The notes: generated by a model from the letters alone, not told the origin. Counted from the first letter of the stretch, positions 6,502-15,664 are shown. The stretch is DNA of 64,000 bases from Pseudomonas sp. JQ170C (GCF_035581345.1 NZ_CP141608.1:4122501-4186500), one strand, 5' to 3'. Numbers and translations: made by a program.

Positions 6502-9500
6502 ATGACCAGAAAAAAACGGAAAAACAGCTCCAGGAATCGAGCAACCAACGTTAATAACGCTAGCAATCAAGCGATTCTTAACCATGTCGTTGAAGAAGTT
6601 AAAATACCGCTTCCGTTCTCAATCCCCAGTGAGCCGCTGAGAAAAGAGTCCTCATCGACATACTCCATCGTTTCGGCGGTTTACAACGTCGGCCTCTATT
6701 TACATGCATTTTTTGAATCCATCGTCAATCAAACGATCGACTTTGAGAAGTACATTGAAATCATCTTGGTGGATGACGGTTCAACTGATGAATCCGCGAA
6801 AATCATCCAAGAGTGGGTGGCGAAGTACCCCTTCAACATCAAATACTTCAAGCAAAGCAATGCAGGCCAAGCTCAAGCGCGGAATAACGGACTTCGGTAC
6901 GCCAAGCATCAATGGCTGACCTTTGTTGACCCTGATGACTTTTTGTCGCTAAATTATTTTGAAGCGATAGATGCTTGCCTAAAAAAAGGTCACAAAGAAG
7001 GCAAAGAGCTGAAAATGGTCAGCGCGAACATGATTTTCTTCATGGAAAATCGAAATGAGTTCAGCGACAGCCACGCCCTTCGATTCCGATTCGCTAACGG
7101 TGACTTAGTCCTGCCGGTTAACGACCCTGGCAAATGCATCCAATTGAGCGCAAGTACCGCTATATTCAAACGAACCCGAGTACTTAGTGAAAACCTTTTC
7201 TTCAACCCGCTTATTAGACCCGCTTTTGAAGACGGACACTTCGTCAACAGATATCTGCTCGGGTTAACCGAAGGTCATATCGCGTATATTTCCGAGCCTA
7301 AATATTACTACCGCAAACGCGAAAACGGCACTTCCACCATTGATACGGCCTGGGAGAAACCAGGACGCTTTGATGCCCAGCTTCGCCTTGGCTACCTGAG
7401 CCTGATCAATGAAAGCCTCAAGAAACATGGCACAGTTAAAACCTTTATTCAGCGCACAATTCTTTATGACTTGGCGTGGCACTTCAAGCGCTTCATCAAC
7501 AACGATGGAAAGCTTAGCCATCTAACCCCAGAAGGGCTGGAAAAATACAAAAGCCTTATTCGGGAAATCATGCAGCATGTTACGTTTGAAACCATCTTGA
7601 ATTTCGAGCTCGCCGGCTTGTGGTTCTTCCAGAAGTTCGGACTGATTTCGTTCTATAAGAATACCGAGCCTAAGTTCAATATTGTTTACATTGATGAAAC
7701 CGACGAACTTCGCGACCTAATCAAAATTCGCTATTTCACTAGGCACGCGAATACAAAAGAAATTTTGACCCTGGATTCAAAGCCGACCATTCCGGTATTC
7801 GATAAAACCCGGAAGCATGTTCTATTCGGCGATTCGTTTCTTTACGAGAGAATAGTCTGGTTCAAAGCCGGCGACACGAAAAACCTATTCATTCAAGTTG
7901 AAGGCAAACAAGATACGCGAATCAGCCTCAAGGGTAAACATTGCAAGACGGGTGTCGAAGTCGCTGAAGTCTTCAGACAGTTCCGCCCTCAAGCAGTGGA
8001 TCCAAGCACCCTTCCAGAAGAAGTCAGGGAGTTGCGATCTAAAGCAACCGACAATGCTAATCGTTTGAAGTATGCTAACTGCTGGCTATTCATGGACAGA
8101 AACTCGTTCGCCGACGATAACGCAGAACACCTTTATCGGTATGTGAAAGAAAACCAACCTCACCAGAATATATATTTCGTCTTAGATGAAACGTCACCAG
8201 ATTGGAAAAGGTTGAAAGCCGAAGGCTTTAAACTTATCCCGTTTGGCACGGATGAACACAAAACTGCCCTACTCAATGCCGTGCACCTCGTCTCATCTCA
8301 TGCAGACCATTATGTTTTTGGCGGCCTGCCAAACGCCCACACAGCCGACCTGAGAAAATACAAATTCACATTCCTTCAACACGGTGTCATTAAAGATGAC
8401 CTTTCTGCCTGGCTGAACAATAAAGACATTCATTGTTTTGTAACGTCATCCAAGCGTGAATACGATTCGATCTGTCATGGCGACAGCTACAAATTCAGCG
8501 AGCGGGAAGTTGTATTGACTGGACTCCCACGCCACGATCGACTGCGCACGACGCCAAGGAATGCAAAACCAAGCATTTTGATCATGCCTACGTGGCGTCA
8601 TGATTTAGTCGGCAAAGCATCTGATGATGGCTTTGAGCGGGAAAAACAATCTGGGTTCGCTGAAAGTGAATACGCAACTTCATGGAAAGCATTCCTGCAC
8701 TCACCCAAATTGAAAGCAATCGCCGACACGCATCAGTTCGAGATTGTATTTTTCCCGCATGCGAACGTCCAACCGTACTTGCCAGAATTTGAAGTGCCTT
8801 CTTACATAAAAGTTGGTACGCACGCACCCAACACCTCCATGCAACAGTATTTTGCTGATTGCGAGGTATTGGTCACTGACTACTCTTCGGTTGCGTTTGA
8901 AGTAGCAGCACTCGACAGAAAGGTCGTTTACTTCCAGTTCGATCACGATACTTTCTTCAACGGCAGCCACACCTACACCAAAGGCTACTATTCATACGAG
9001 TCTGACGGGTTTGGCCCAGTATGCAAGACATTAGAAAGCTCTCTGGAAGCCTTGGCCAATGCTGCAGACAATACGCTTGACCACGCACTTTACAAACAGC
9101 GTCGAGATGAAACGTTCGAGTTTCATGACACATTCAGTTGCGAGCGAGTATATAAATCTATTGTAAGACTTGAAAGAAGCACTGTATCACCCCTTGACTT
9201 GTCCAGGGCTGTGCGGCGCAGCGCCACTAAAGCAATGCAACACTCTAACTGGCAGTTGGCGCTTCACGCCTGGGAGCGACTCATTGAAAACTCGCCGACC
9301 ATGCTGAGTGATTCCGATGCTGCAGAGTACTCTCGTACTCTCCGCGAGCTCCGTGAATATGAAAAATGCAGCAAGTGGCATGAAAAACTCAAAGCATCCG
9401 GTTTGTGGTCAGATCGAATGAAGGAAGAGGAGATTGCAGTTGGCTTTGAACTTAATCCAACTGGAATTGCGATTGACTCTTATGAGATGTATACAAAGAA

Positions 9501-10272
9501 ATTCAAGGGAAAGAAGTTTTCGCCACAAGTAGTTACTGCTGCAGCCAAGCACTATCGCAAGGCCGGGAACATCGCAAAAGCTTTGGCACAATTTGATCTT
9601 TCAACTGACATGCATCACCCGTCCATTCTTTCTGAGCGCGCAAAAATTGCCGAGAAGCTGGACATGTGGGCAGAAGCGGAAGGACTTTGGACTGAGCTTA
9701 GAGAGATTTCTTACTCCGAGGACCTATCTCTCTGCATCGTACGCGCACAATACAAACAGGATTTGTTTGAGAAAGCGCTCAAAGAGTTGAACACTATCAA
9801 AGTTCCTGTGCACGACGATACTGCAAACATTATGGCCGGGGAGATTTTCTTCGCAAGCTCCAAATGGAAGGAAGCAGATAAATGCTGGACTGCAGCCGCT
9901 AGTTCCGAGGAGTTTACTCCCGATCATTGGCTGAAGCTTGCAAGGACTAGAAGACGACAAAATCAAATTTCCGAAGCTAACGAAGCTTTCAAAAACGCTA
10001 ATAATGCGCTTGACGAGCGGACTCGCTATCAAGAGCAAGCTCTTCTCAGCTTAGCCTCTGCTGAGTGGAAAGCTGCCATCGAGCATTTGAATCAGTTCAT
10101 TGCTCGTAAAGACTTGAAACCGAACCGGGATGCCACTGTAGATCTAGCAATAGCACTGCATCAGTCGGGCAACACTAAAGCAGCGAAAAAAACCCTAACT
10201 CAGTATTGCGAGCAATTTGGTAACAGCCCTCGAACTGAAAAAGCCTGGGCAGCAATAAAGCAATCGGCATAA
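6502..10272 (+). CDS. Multidomain capsule polymerase: GT2 + CDP-glycerol-type phosphotransferase + TPR
   Basis: The protein is 1,256 aa. Residues about 53-290 are a GT2 glycosyltransferase (VSAVYNVGLYLHAF; DDGS at 91-94; DPDD at 143-146). Residues about 530-880 match the TagF/CDP-glycerol glycerophosphotransferase family: LQHG at about 625-628, ILIMPTWRHDL, and TDYSS at about 792-796. Residues about 890-1256 are helical TPR-like repeats (WQLALHAWERLI; KALAQFDLS; AANEAF-type). This points to a bifunctional enzyme adding a sugar and a polyol-phosphate (or other phospho group), building a teichoic-acid-like chain at the inner membrane. Codons are AT-rich compared with kpsMTE, consistent with transfer. 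No CDP-glycerol synthase is in the window, so the exact donor is unknown. Confidence 0.82.
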   Translation: MTRKKRKNSSRNRATNVNNASNQAILNHVVEEVKIPLPFSIPSEPLRKESSSTYSIVSAVYNVGLYLHAFFESIVNQTIDFEKYIEIILVDDGSTDESAKIIQEWVAKYPFNIKYFKQSNAGQAQARNNGLRYAKHQWLTFVDPDDFLSLNYFEAIDACLKKGHKEGKELKMVSANMIFFMENRNEFSDSHALRFRFANGDLVLPVNDPGKCIQLSASTAIFKRTRVLSENLFFNPLIRPAFEDGHFVNRYLLGLTEGHIAYISEPKYYYRKRENGTSTIDTAWEKPGRFDAQLRLGYLSLINESLKKHGTVKTFIQRTILYDLAWHFKRFINNDGKLSHLTPEGLEKYKSLIREIMQHVTFETILNFELAGLWFFQKFGLISFYKNTEPKFNIVYIDETDELRDLIKIRYFTRHANTKEILTLDSKPTIPVFDKTRKHVLFGDSFLYERIVWFKAGDTKNLFIQVEGKQDTRISLKGKHCKTGVEVAEVFRQFRPQAVDPSTLPEEVRELRSKATDNANRLKYANCWLFMDRNSFADDNAEHLYRYVKENQPHQNIYFVLDETSPDWKRLKAEGFKLIPFGTDEHKTALLNAVHLVSSHADHYVFGGLPNAHTADLRKYKFTFLQHGVIKDDLSAWLNNKDIHCFVTSSKREYDSICHGDSYKFSEREVVLTGLPRHDRLRTTPRNAKPSILIMPTWRHDLVGKASDDGFEREKQSGFAESEYATSWKAFLHSPKLKAIADTHQFEIVFFPHANVQPYLPEFEVPSYIKVGTHAPNTSMQQYFADCEVLVTDYSSVAFEVAALDRKVVYFQFDHDTFFNGSHTYTKGYYSYESDGFGPVCKTLESSLEALANAADNTLDHALYKQRRDETFEFHDTFSCERVYKSIVRLERSTVSPLDLSRAVRRSATKAMQHSNWQLALHAWERLIENSPTMLSDSDAAEYSRTLRELREYEKCSKWHEKLKASGLWSDRMKEEEIAVGFELNPTGIAIDSYEMYTKKFKGKKFSPQVVTAAAKHYRKAGNIAKALAQFDLSTDMHHPSILSERAKIAEKLDMWAEAEGLWTELREISYSEDLSLCIVRAQYKQDLFEKALKELNTIKVPVHDDTANIMAGEIFFASSKWKEADKCWTAAASSEEFTPDHWLKLARTRRRQNQISEANEAFKNANNALDERTRYQEQALLSLASAEWKAAIEHLNQFIARKDLKPNRDATVDLAIALHQSGNTKAAKKTLTQYCEQFGNSPRTEKAWAAIKQSA

Positions 10273-10280
10273 TCATTTTC

Positions 10281-10306
10281 AAGCTCAGGGAATCCTCCCT
10301 GAGCTT
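10281..10306 (+). terminator. Perfect 11-bp intercistronic hairpin
   Basis: AAGCTCAGGGA (10281-10291), loop ATCC, TCCCTGAGCTT (10296-10306), immediately after the polymerase stop and just before the next SD (AGGA at 10308). The T tract is very short, so this may be an attenuator or processing/stability hairpin rather than a full terminator. Confidence 0.5.
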
Positions 10307-10317
10307 TAGGACTCGTG

Positions 10318-11550
10318 ATGGACGAACTAGAATACAAATACCAAGCAACAACCATAAAATACAAGTTTAAAACCCGCATATATGATACACGCCATTTACT
10401 TGTTATTTTTTCTGGATTCGGTGCCAACTCTGAGTTCACCTATGACTTTGAAAATTCACTCCAAGCGTGCCCAGCAAACGTTCTATGGATAAAGGACGAC
10501 TTTGGCGGGCACTGCTCATATTATATCCTGCAAAACAACGAATTCTCGCCCGAAATAGCCGTTCAAAAGTTAATTGAAAATACCCTGACGTCCCTTGGAC
10601 TTCAAAAAGACGAATGCACCCTCGCAGGTTTCTCCAAAGGCGGCAGCGCAGCACTGTATCACGGCCTCAAATACAACTATAAAAATATTGTATCCACCGC
10701 ACCTCAAATGAATATCGGGACTTATGTCTCAAATAACTGGGAACAAACAGCATATAACATGCTCGGCCCCAACAATGCTGAAAGAATCGAGCTATTAAAC
10801 GGCCTTCTACCAAGCGCACTGAAATCAGACAAAAAACTTGACAAGAATATTTACCTTCTTACGTCAGAAGCCGACATACAATACCCCACTGAAATCGAAC
10901 CATTTAAAGGTGAGTTTGTAAAATATAACAACTTCAACTTCTTCCTCAGTTGCTCCGTGCTTGTACGCGCCCACAATCAAGTTACTGCACACCACACCTC
11001 TCTTCTGCTCTCAATTTTTTATGCGCTGAGCAACAACATCGCCCCGCGTTTCGGTTATATTGAACTGCGCGGCGACGCGATCAATGAAGGCAAGAAAACT
11101 GATATTGGCAAACCAATTATCCAGCTCAAGACCCTCGAAGCTAGAAACAATAAAATCTTTATTGATGGCATCGGCATTCTGAAGCATGTCTCCAGTGATC
11201 AATGGAGCGATATAAAATTTCAATTAAAGCTTAAAGACATCAACTCCTCTTATGAAATTTCCTTTGATCTAGCTAAAGATAATCGACCGTTCTTGACGAG
11301 GGAATTCTATTCAGAGTCGTTCACTAGCTACGACAAATCGTGGTTTTGTACGATGAAGCATTCCGGTATCGATAGCACCGATATCCCAAGAGGCAAATAC
11401 CAGTGCTTTCTGCGAATAATCATGAATGGATATGATCGTACCACTACACTTTTCTCTGAAGTCTCAAAATCCTCAAAGAATTCAGAGCAAACTGTTTCTA
11501 CGTACTCTTCCAACGAAGGTGCATTCATAACAATTGACCATACAGAATAA
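10318..11550 (+). CDS. XcbB/CpsF (CsxB)-like capsule protein, alpha/beta-hydrolase fold
   Basis: The protein is 410 aa. The nucleophile elbow is GFSKGGSAALYHG with Ser about 106, and the preceding strand (HLLVIFSGFGAN) would carry the oxyanion hole. This matches what I know of XcbB/CpsF-type proteins in meningococcal serogroup X and Actinobacillus capsule loci, which resemble the Asp2 fold; their role is poorly defined (possibly acyl/acetyl transfer or hydrolysis). The C-terminal 150 residues look like a separate beta-rich domain. Start ATG 10318 has AGGA six bases upstream; the GTG at 10315 is too close to it. AT-rich, like its neighbours. Confidence 0.7.
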   Translation: MDELEYKYQATTIKYKFKTRIYDTRHLLVIFSGFGANSEFTYDFENSLQACPANVLWIKDDFGGHCSYYILQNNEFSPEIAVQKLIENTLTSLGLQKDECTLAGFSKGGSAALYHGLKYNYKNIVSTAPQMNIGTYVSNNWEQTAYNMLGPNNAERIELLNGLLPSALKSDKKLDKNIYLLTSEADIQYPTEIEPFKGEFVKYNNFNFFLSCSVLVRAHNQVTAHHTSLLLSIFYALSNNIAPRFGYIELRGDAINEGKKTDIGKPIIQLKTLEARNNKIFIDGIGILKHVSSDQWSDIKFQLKLKDINSSYEISFDLAKDNRPFLTREFYSESFTSYDKSWFCTMKHSGIDSTDIPRGKYQCFLRIIMNGYDRTTTLFSEVSKSSKNSEQTVSTYSSNEGAFITIDHTE

Positions 11551-11556
11551 GGCCGA

Positions 11557-12588
11557 TTGCTCTTTACCATGAAGACCAATAACTTAAAAATTGGCACACA
11601 CTACAACCGACTTACTACGATAATCCCTGTCGACCTTGGATTTCGCGCGCTGGACATATTGCGTAAAACGATCAACATTTGCAAGACTAATGAAAAGCTA
11701 GGCGGTTCTGTTGTCATCGGCCTTGCCGACAGAAGAACACTAATTGATAAAATTTTCATCTCGCTCGCCCGGCAATTCAAGCGAACAATAGTCGTGAATG
11801 TGCCTACTACCGGCGCGGTCAATACTGCCCTCCTGCGCAACAGAGCTTTTGAAAAGGCAGCAACAGAGTTCTTGCTTATTCTGGATGCTGACATATGGCC
11901 GGACTTTGAGCTATTTAATAAGTACCAGAGAAATATCGAACTGGGCTTAGCCCCCTTCTACTTTATCCCTTGTATGTACTTGTCTGCTTATGGCTCAAAA
12001 GCCTTGTTACGAGATGGAGATCCAGAAGGGATGACGGAGAAGTACTTCAATTTCTCTCGCAAGGAGTTCGTGCATCTTGCGAACCCCTCATCAATCACCA
12101 TAATGCGCTCAATAGACTTTATTAACGCCGGCAGCTTCAACGAAGCATTTGAAGGGCACGGCTATGAAGACTTTGATTTCATGCTTCGCCTTGCTGTACA
12201 CTATAACGTCCTAACTCCATGCGGCAAACTACTCGATACCTGCAATGCAAGATCCCCTCTTTTCCCCTCTGGATTTAGACGAGCATTAGGGCGGTTGTGC
12301 CTCCCGACATTATTGGAAAAAGATATGGCGTTTCATTTGTTCCACCCAACGCCAAAAAACAAAAGTTACCACGCAAGCCGAAGGTCCAATCTGGAGATAT
12401 TCAAGTCCCTGCATGGTCATTTAGAGTCCAGCTTGCCCGAGTCCCGGACGTTGATCGAAGACTTCATTGGCTTATGCCAAAAGCACGACTTGAACCTCAG
12501 AGATTACTCCGCACTATTTGAAGACAAACCAGGCCACATCGATCGCTACGATACGTTCAGGCGTCGCCTGAGGTTTCTATTTAAATGA
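11557..12588 (+). CDS. GT-A fold glycosyltransferase, capsule region 2
   Basis: The protein is about 343 aa. It has the GT-A metal-binding motif in LDADIWPD (Asp 110/112), and later HGYEDFDFMLRL (Glu about 204, Asp 205), the acceptor-side signature of galactosyltransferase/chondroitin-synthase-type enzymes (GT7-like C-domain). It probably adds one sugar of the capsule repeat unit. TTG 11557 has AAGG at good spacing; ATG 11569 is the alternative and would remove four residues. It overlaps the downstream Stealth gene by 4 bp (ATGA). Acceptor and donor are unknown. Confidence 0.78.
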   Translation: MLFTMKTNNLKIGTHYNRLTTIIPVDLGFRALDILRKTINICKTNEKLGGSVVIGLADRRTLIDKIFISLARQFKRTIVVNVPTTGAVNTALLRNRAFEKAATEFLLILDADIWPDFELFNKYQRNIELGLAPFYFIPCMYLSAYGSKALLRDGDPEGMTEKYFNFSRKEFVHLANPSSITIMRSIDFINAGSFNEAFEGHGYEDFDFMLRLAVHYNVLTPCGKLLDTCNARSPLFPSGFRRALGRLCLPTLLEKDMAFHLFHPTPKNKSYHASRRSNLEIFKSLHGHLESSLPESRTLIEDFIGLCQKHDLNLRDYSALFEDKPGHIDRYDTFRRRLRFLFK

Positions 12589-14141
12589 AAAAATTTAAGA
12601 AATTTTTTACTAACCCGGATCTGTTTTTCTATGACATGTTCCGGAAGCGCCTGAGCAATAAAGCCGTTAGCAGCCTCACTAAACAAGGCATCAAGCTCGT
12701 TAACAATCATTCCTACTCGGGCGATTCTGCAATTGATACGAACGCTCTGAGTCAACTGGGATTCAAGGGATATGTACTCGACAGGCTTCATGCGGGCGTG
12801 GGTGCTCGAGATGGCCGAGATCAAAATAGTTTAATATTGTGGGGCGAACATCTTTATCTATTATTTTGCCTAATTATCCACCACTGCAAAACAACCCATG
12901 CCCAAGTAGACATTTTTACCACTCATGGTGAAAACTTTAGCATTCGATCCGACAGCTTACCCGATGCTGCTCACTTGCTTGCACTTTTCTGCAAGCGTGC
13001 AAACTTCGTTATTGAACTATTCCACCCCACCAATGCAACGGAAGTCCTGAGCATTCACTTATTTGACATCGACGACACAGGCGTAGCCAGCGTCCGCACA
13101 AACAAGGCTTGGATAAAAAAATTCCCGTCAGCAGAAATAACTTCCCTGTATAACGGCCAGCGCAGTGCAGGAAAAAAAATTGACGCAGTTTACACTTGGG
13201 TCAACCAGTCCGACCCTCAATGGCAAGAGATGTGGAAGCAGAACTTTCCAGAAACTTACTACGACAAAGATCGCTATACTGATAATAGCGAGTTAAAGTA
13301 CTCACTACGTTCCCTATCCAAGTATGCACCATGGATCAATCGCATCTTCATTGTTTCAAACTGCAAAAAGCCTAGTTGGCTGGTCCTTAACGATCGAATT
13401 CACTGGATTGATCACCAGGAAATATTCCCCGCTCCCGAAGCGCTGCCTACATTCAACTCTCACGCCATTGAATGCTGTCTTCATCGAATCCCTGATCTTG
13501 AAGAAAATTTTATCTACTTTAACGATGATTTTTTCTTGGCTCAGCCTTGTTTACAGTCTGACTTTTTCGATGAATTTGACCGCTCGATTTCTTATTTTGA
13601 ACCTTACGGCATGGTCTCAGGCGCCTCTAACAGTGAAGACCCTGACTATCTAGTCGCCGCAAAAAACTCGAGACAATTGTTACAACTTCAGCTCCCAAGT
13701 TATGAAGCAAGACAACTCCACAAGCATGTCCCGTACGCGCTTAAAAAATCCGTTTTACAGAAAATAGAGCGTCATTACCCAAGCGCCTTTACCGCCACTC
13801 AAAATTCAAAAACCAGAAGCTCTAAGGATATTAACTTAACCTCCTTTCTGTATCACCATTATGCTGTAGCCCAAGGTTCAGCCGTGTGCGGTGACATCAG
13901 CAGCTATATCGTGAGACCGACTAATATCTTAAAAGTCATAAATCACGAGCCCTATAAGTACAAGATTCTTTGCTTCAACGACGGAAATGGCAGCGCCACC
14001 GACAGCGCATATAAAGAGCAGAGTACAAAGTACTTCAAGCTTCGCTACCACCAAGTAGCATCCTGGGAAGCCAGCAATTTCATAGCCGAAACCATCAATG
14101 AATCCACCCCGAAAAATCCTAGCTCAGCGGCTCTGAACTAG
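12585..14141 (+). CDS. Stealth-family capsular polysaccharide phosphotransferase
   Basis: The protein is 518 aa. The Stealth conserved regions are in order: CR1 (DAVYTWVNQSDPQW, about 200), CR2 (DNSELKYSLRSLSKYAPWI, about 233-262), CR3 (TFNSHAIE and IYFNDDFFL, about 289-320) and CR4 (HHYAVAQG, about 424). These enzymes transfer sugar-1-phosphate to make phosphodiester-linked capsules (for example CsxA, SacB). The N-terminal 190 residues are an accessory region of unclear role. With the CDP-glycerol-type enzyme upstream this points to a phosphoglycan capsule. AT-rich composition. Confidence 0.9.
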   Translation: MKKFKKFFTNPDLFFYDMFRKRLSNKAVSSLTKQGIKLVNNHSYSGDSAIDTNALSQLGFKGYVLDRLHAGVGARDGRDQNSLILWGEHLYLLFCLIIHHCKTTHAQVDIFTTHGENFSIRSDSLPDAAHLLALFCKRANFVIELFHPTNATEVLSIHLFDIDDTGVASVRTNKAWIKKFPSAEITSLYNGQRSAGKKIDAVYTWVNQSDPQWQEMWKQNFPETYYDKDRYTDNSELKYSLRSLSKYAPWINRIFIVSNCKKPSWLVLNDRIHWIDHQEIFPAPEALPTFNSHAIECCLHRIPDLEENFIYFNDDFFLAQPCLQSDFFDEFDRSISYFEPYGMVSGASNSEDPDYLVAAKNSRQLLQLQLPSYEARQLHKHVPYALKKSVLQKIERHYPSAFTATQNSKTRSSKDINLTSFLYHHYAVAQGSAVCGDISSYIVRPTNILKVINHEPYKYKILCFNDGNGSATDSAYKEQSTKYFKLRYHQVASWEASNFIAETINESTPKNPSSAALN

Positions 14142-14172
14142 TAGTAATTCCGCCTAACATAGATGCAAGAAC

Positions 14173-14196
14173 GGGTTTTTCGCATAGGAAAAACCC
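14173..14196 (+). terminator. Terminator-like hairpin at the end of region 2
   Basis: GGGTTTTTC (14173-14181), loop GCATAG, GAAAAACCC (14188-14196): a 9-bp perfect stem 30 bases after the Stealth gene stop, followed by a pyrimidine-rich but not pure T run. It likely ends the capsule region-2 transcript. Confidence 0.6.
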
Positions 14197-14225
14197 TACC
14201 TCTACTTCTATGCGTTGCGAAACGT

Positions 14226-14399
14226 TCACTTCAGGTTGCCCACAATGTCGATGGGCTGGGAAGCCCTCAAATCACTACTCGCTGACTGCCTAACCGGATC
14301 AAGGCCCTCGTTACACGTCATCAGATGACGCGACCACCCCAAGCATGACACCACCAAGACAACAGTAACGATACTCATTAGCACGATCAAAACTGTCAT
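14226..14399 (-). CDS. Possible small membrane protein (57 aa)
   Basis: MTVLIVLMSIVTVVLVVSC then a polar tail ending DIVGNLK. One strong membrane helix (residues about 3-21) or signal-like N-terminus; the Cys after VVS is not a good lipobox. Support for reality is the start: GGAGGT lies six bases upstream of the ATG, and the gene faces the hairpin at 14173. No family is recognised. It sits on the strand opposite to the capsule glycosyltransferases, upstream of nothing obvious. Could be chance. Confidence 0.4.
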   Translation of the reverse strand: MTVLIVLMSIVTVVLVVSCLGWSRHLMTCNEGLDPVRQSASSDLRASQPIDIVGNLK

Positions 14400-14695
14400 A
14401 CATCTACCTCCGCGATTCATCTTCGGTAAATTTATCGTTTACGCTCGTTACTCTGAGTCCATAGTGTCTGCACGGGATGACATTTTTAGGACAGTGCAGG
14501 CAACCTTAATGCTAGCCCACAGGCTTGATGGGTATAAATTAATTTTACTTGGCCATAAATTATGGTCGACCTAGACAACGCAATAGCGGTATATGCCGCG
14601 CCTGAGATACGCGGCCATTCGAGAGATTTCTCGGAGCGGGCGGAAGGGAACGGGGGTGCTTACGCCAAACCTCTCCTGGAATTTCAGACAAAGGG
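14400..14695. other. Intergenic region between region 2 and kpsF
   Basis: About 300 bp of moderately AT-rich DNA with no convincing gene. It holds a small palindrome CCATAAATTATGG (14553-14565) preceded by GGTATAAATTAATTTTA. An open plus-strand frame from 14562 runs into kpsF antisense and does not look like protein. It may be a remnant of earlier gene content. Confidence 0.4.
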
Positions 14696-15631
14696 TCAGT
14701 CGAAAATTTCAACCACGCCTACAACGGCTTCACTATCTGCCGCAGTGACTGCCAAAGCTCGGATTTTCTTCTGGCGCATATACAGCTCAGCATCGGAAAG
14801 CTGGGCGTCGGCGACAATTGTGTGAGGGCGAGCAGTCATGAAGGCTGAAACGCTCTGATTAACCACCCCTGGGTTGTCCAGCAGCGCCCGACGAAGATCA
14901 CCGTCAGTCACGATACCAACAAGCTGGTTGTTCTCATTAACCAAAGTCAGCCCCAATCGACTCTGAGTCATCACCAGCAGGCAATCATGAAAGCTAGTAT
15001 CCGGGCTGACCACTGGTGCCGGAGAATGCATAACGTCGGAGACACGGGTCAACAGCTTACGACCCAGGCTGCCACCAGGATGATAGCGAGCAAAGTCCAT
15101 TGGCTTGAACTGGATGGCCTCGATAAGGGCTACTGCCAGTGCGTCTCCCATAGCCATGGTGACCAAGGTTGATGTCGTTGGGGCAAGGTTGTTAGGACAA
15201 ACTTCACGTTCAACGGAAATGTCCAGCCAGATATCCGCGTGCTTGGCCAGAGTCGATTGACCGTTACCCGTCATGGCGATGAACTTGTTGCCGAAGGACT
15301 TCAAGCTCGGTATCAGCTTTATCAGCTCCTCCGTCTCGCCACTGTAGCTAATCAAAATCAGCACATCGATGGGCTTGAGCATGCCCAAATCGCCATGAAA
15401 GGCTTCAGCAGGATGCAGGAAGAAGCTCGGGGTTCCAGTGGAGGCGAAGGTTGCGACCATCTTTTGCCCGATTAAGCCGGATTTACCCATACCGCACACG
15501 ACAGTGCGCCCTTTGCAACCAAGGATGAGCTCGACGGCATTCTGAAACTCACCTTCCAGACGGCCAGCCATTTGGGTGATTGCCTGCGCTTGAGCGATGA
15601 GAGCTTCTTTTGCTATTGCAAGGTGATTCAT
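14696..15631 (-). CDS. kpsF: Arabinose-5-phosphate isomerase (KpsF/KdsD)
   Basis: The protein is 311 aa. An N-terminal SIS sugar-isomerase domain (VVCGMGKSGLIGQKMVATFA; SYSGETEELI; CPNNLAPTTST) is followed by two CBS domains (about 200-311; VSDVMH, LVGIVTDGDLRR). It converts ribulose-5-phosphate to arabinose-5-phosphate, the first step of Kdo supply, needed for the poly-Kdo linker made by KpsC/KpsS. It lies on the minus strand, divergent from the kinase-like gene at 15867, and is presumably a second isomerase beside a housekeeping KdsD elsewhere in the genome. That last point cannot be checked here. Confidence 0.95.
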   Translation of the reverse strand: MNHLAIAKEALIAQAQAITQMAGRLEGEFQNAVELILGCKGRTVVCGMGKSGLIGQKMVATFASTGTPSFFLHPAEAFHGDLGMLKPIDVLILISYSGETEELIKLIPSLKSFGNKFIAMTGNGQSTLAKHADIWLDISVEREVCPNNLAPTTSTLVTMAMGDALAVALIEAIQFKPMDFARYHPGGSLGRKLLTRVSDVMHSPAPVVSPDTSFHDCLLVMTQSRLGLTLVNENNQLVGIVTDGDLRRALLDNPGVVNQSVSAFMTARPHTIVADAQLSDAELYMRQKKIRALAVTAADSEAVVGVVEIFD

Positions 15632-15664
15632 TTGTGACTTTCGTCCCTGATCAGCGTGGCATCG

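Noticed and set aside
14562..14825. Plus-strand frame before and into kpsF
   Set aside because: Half lies antisense to kpsF, no SD and no recognisable sequence.
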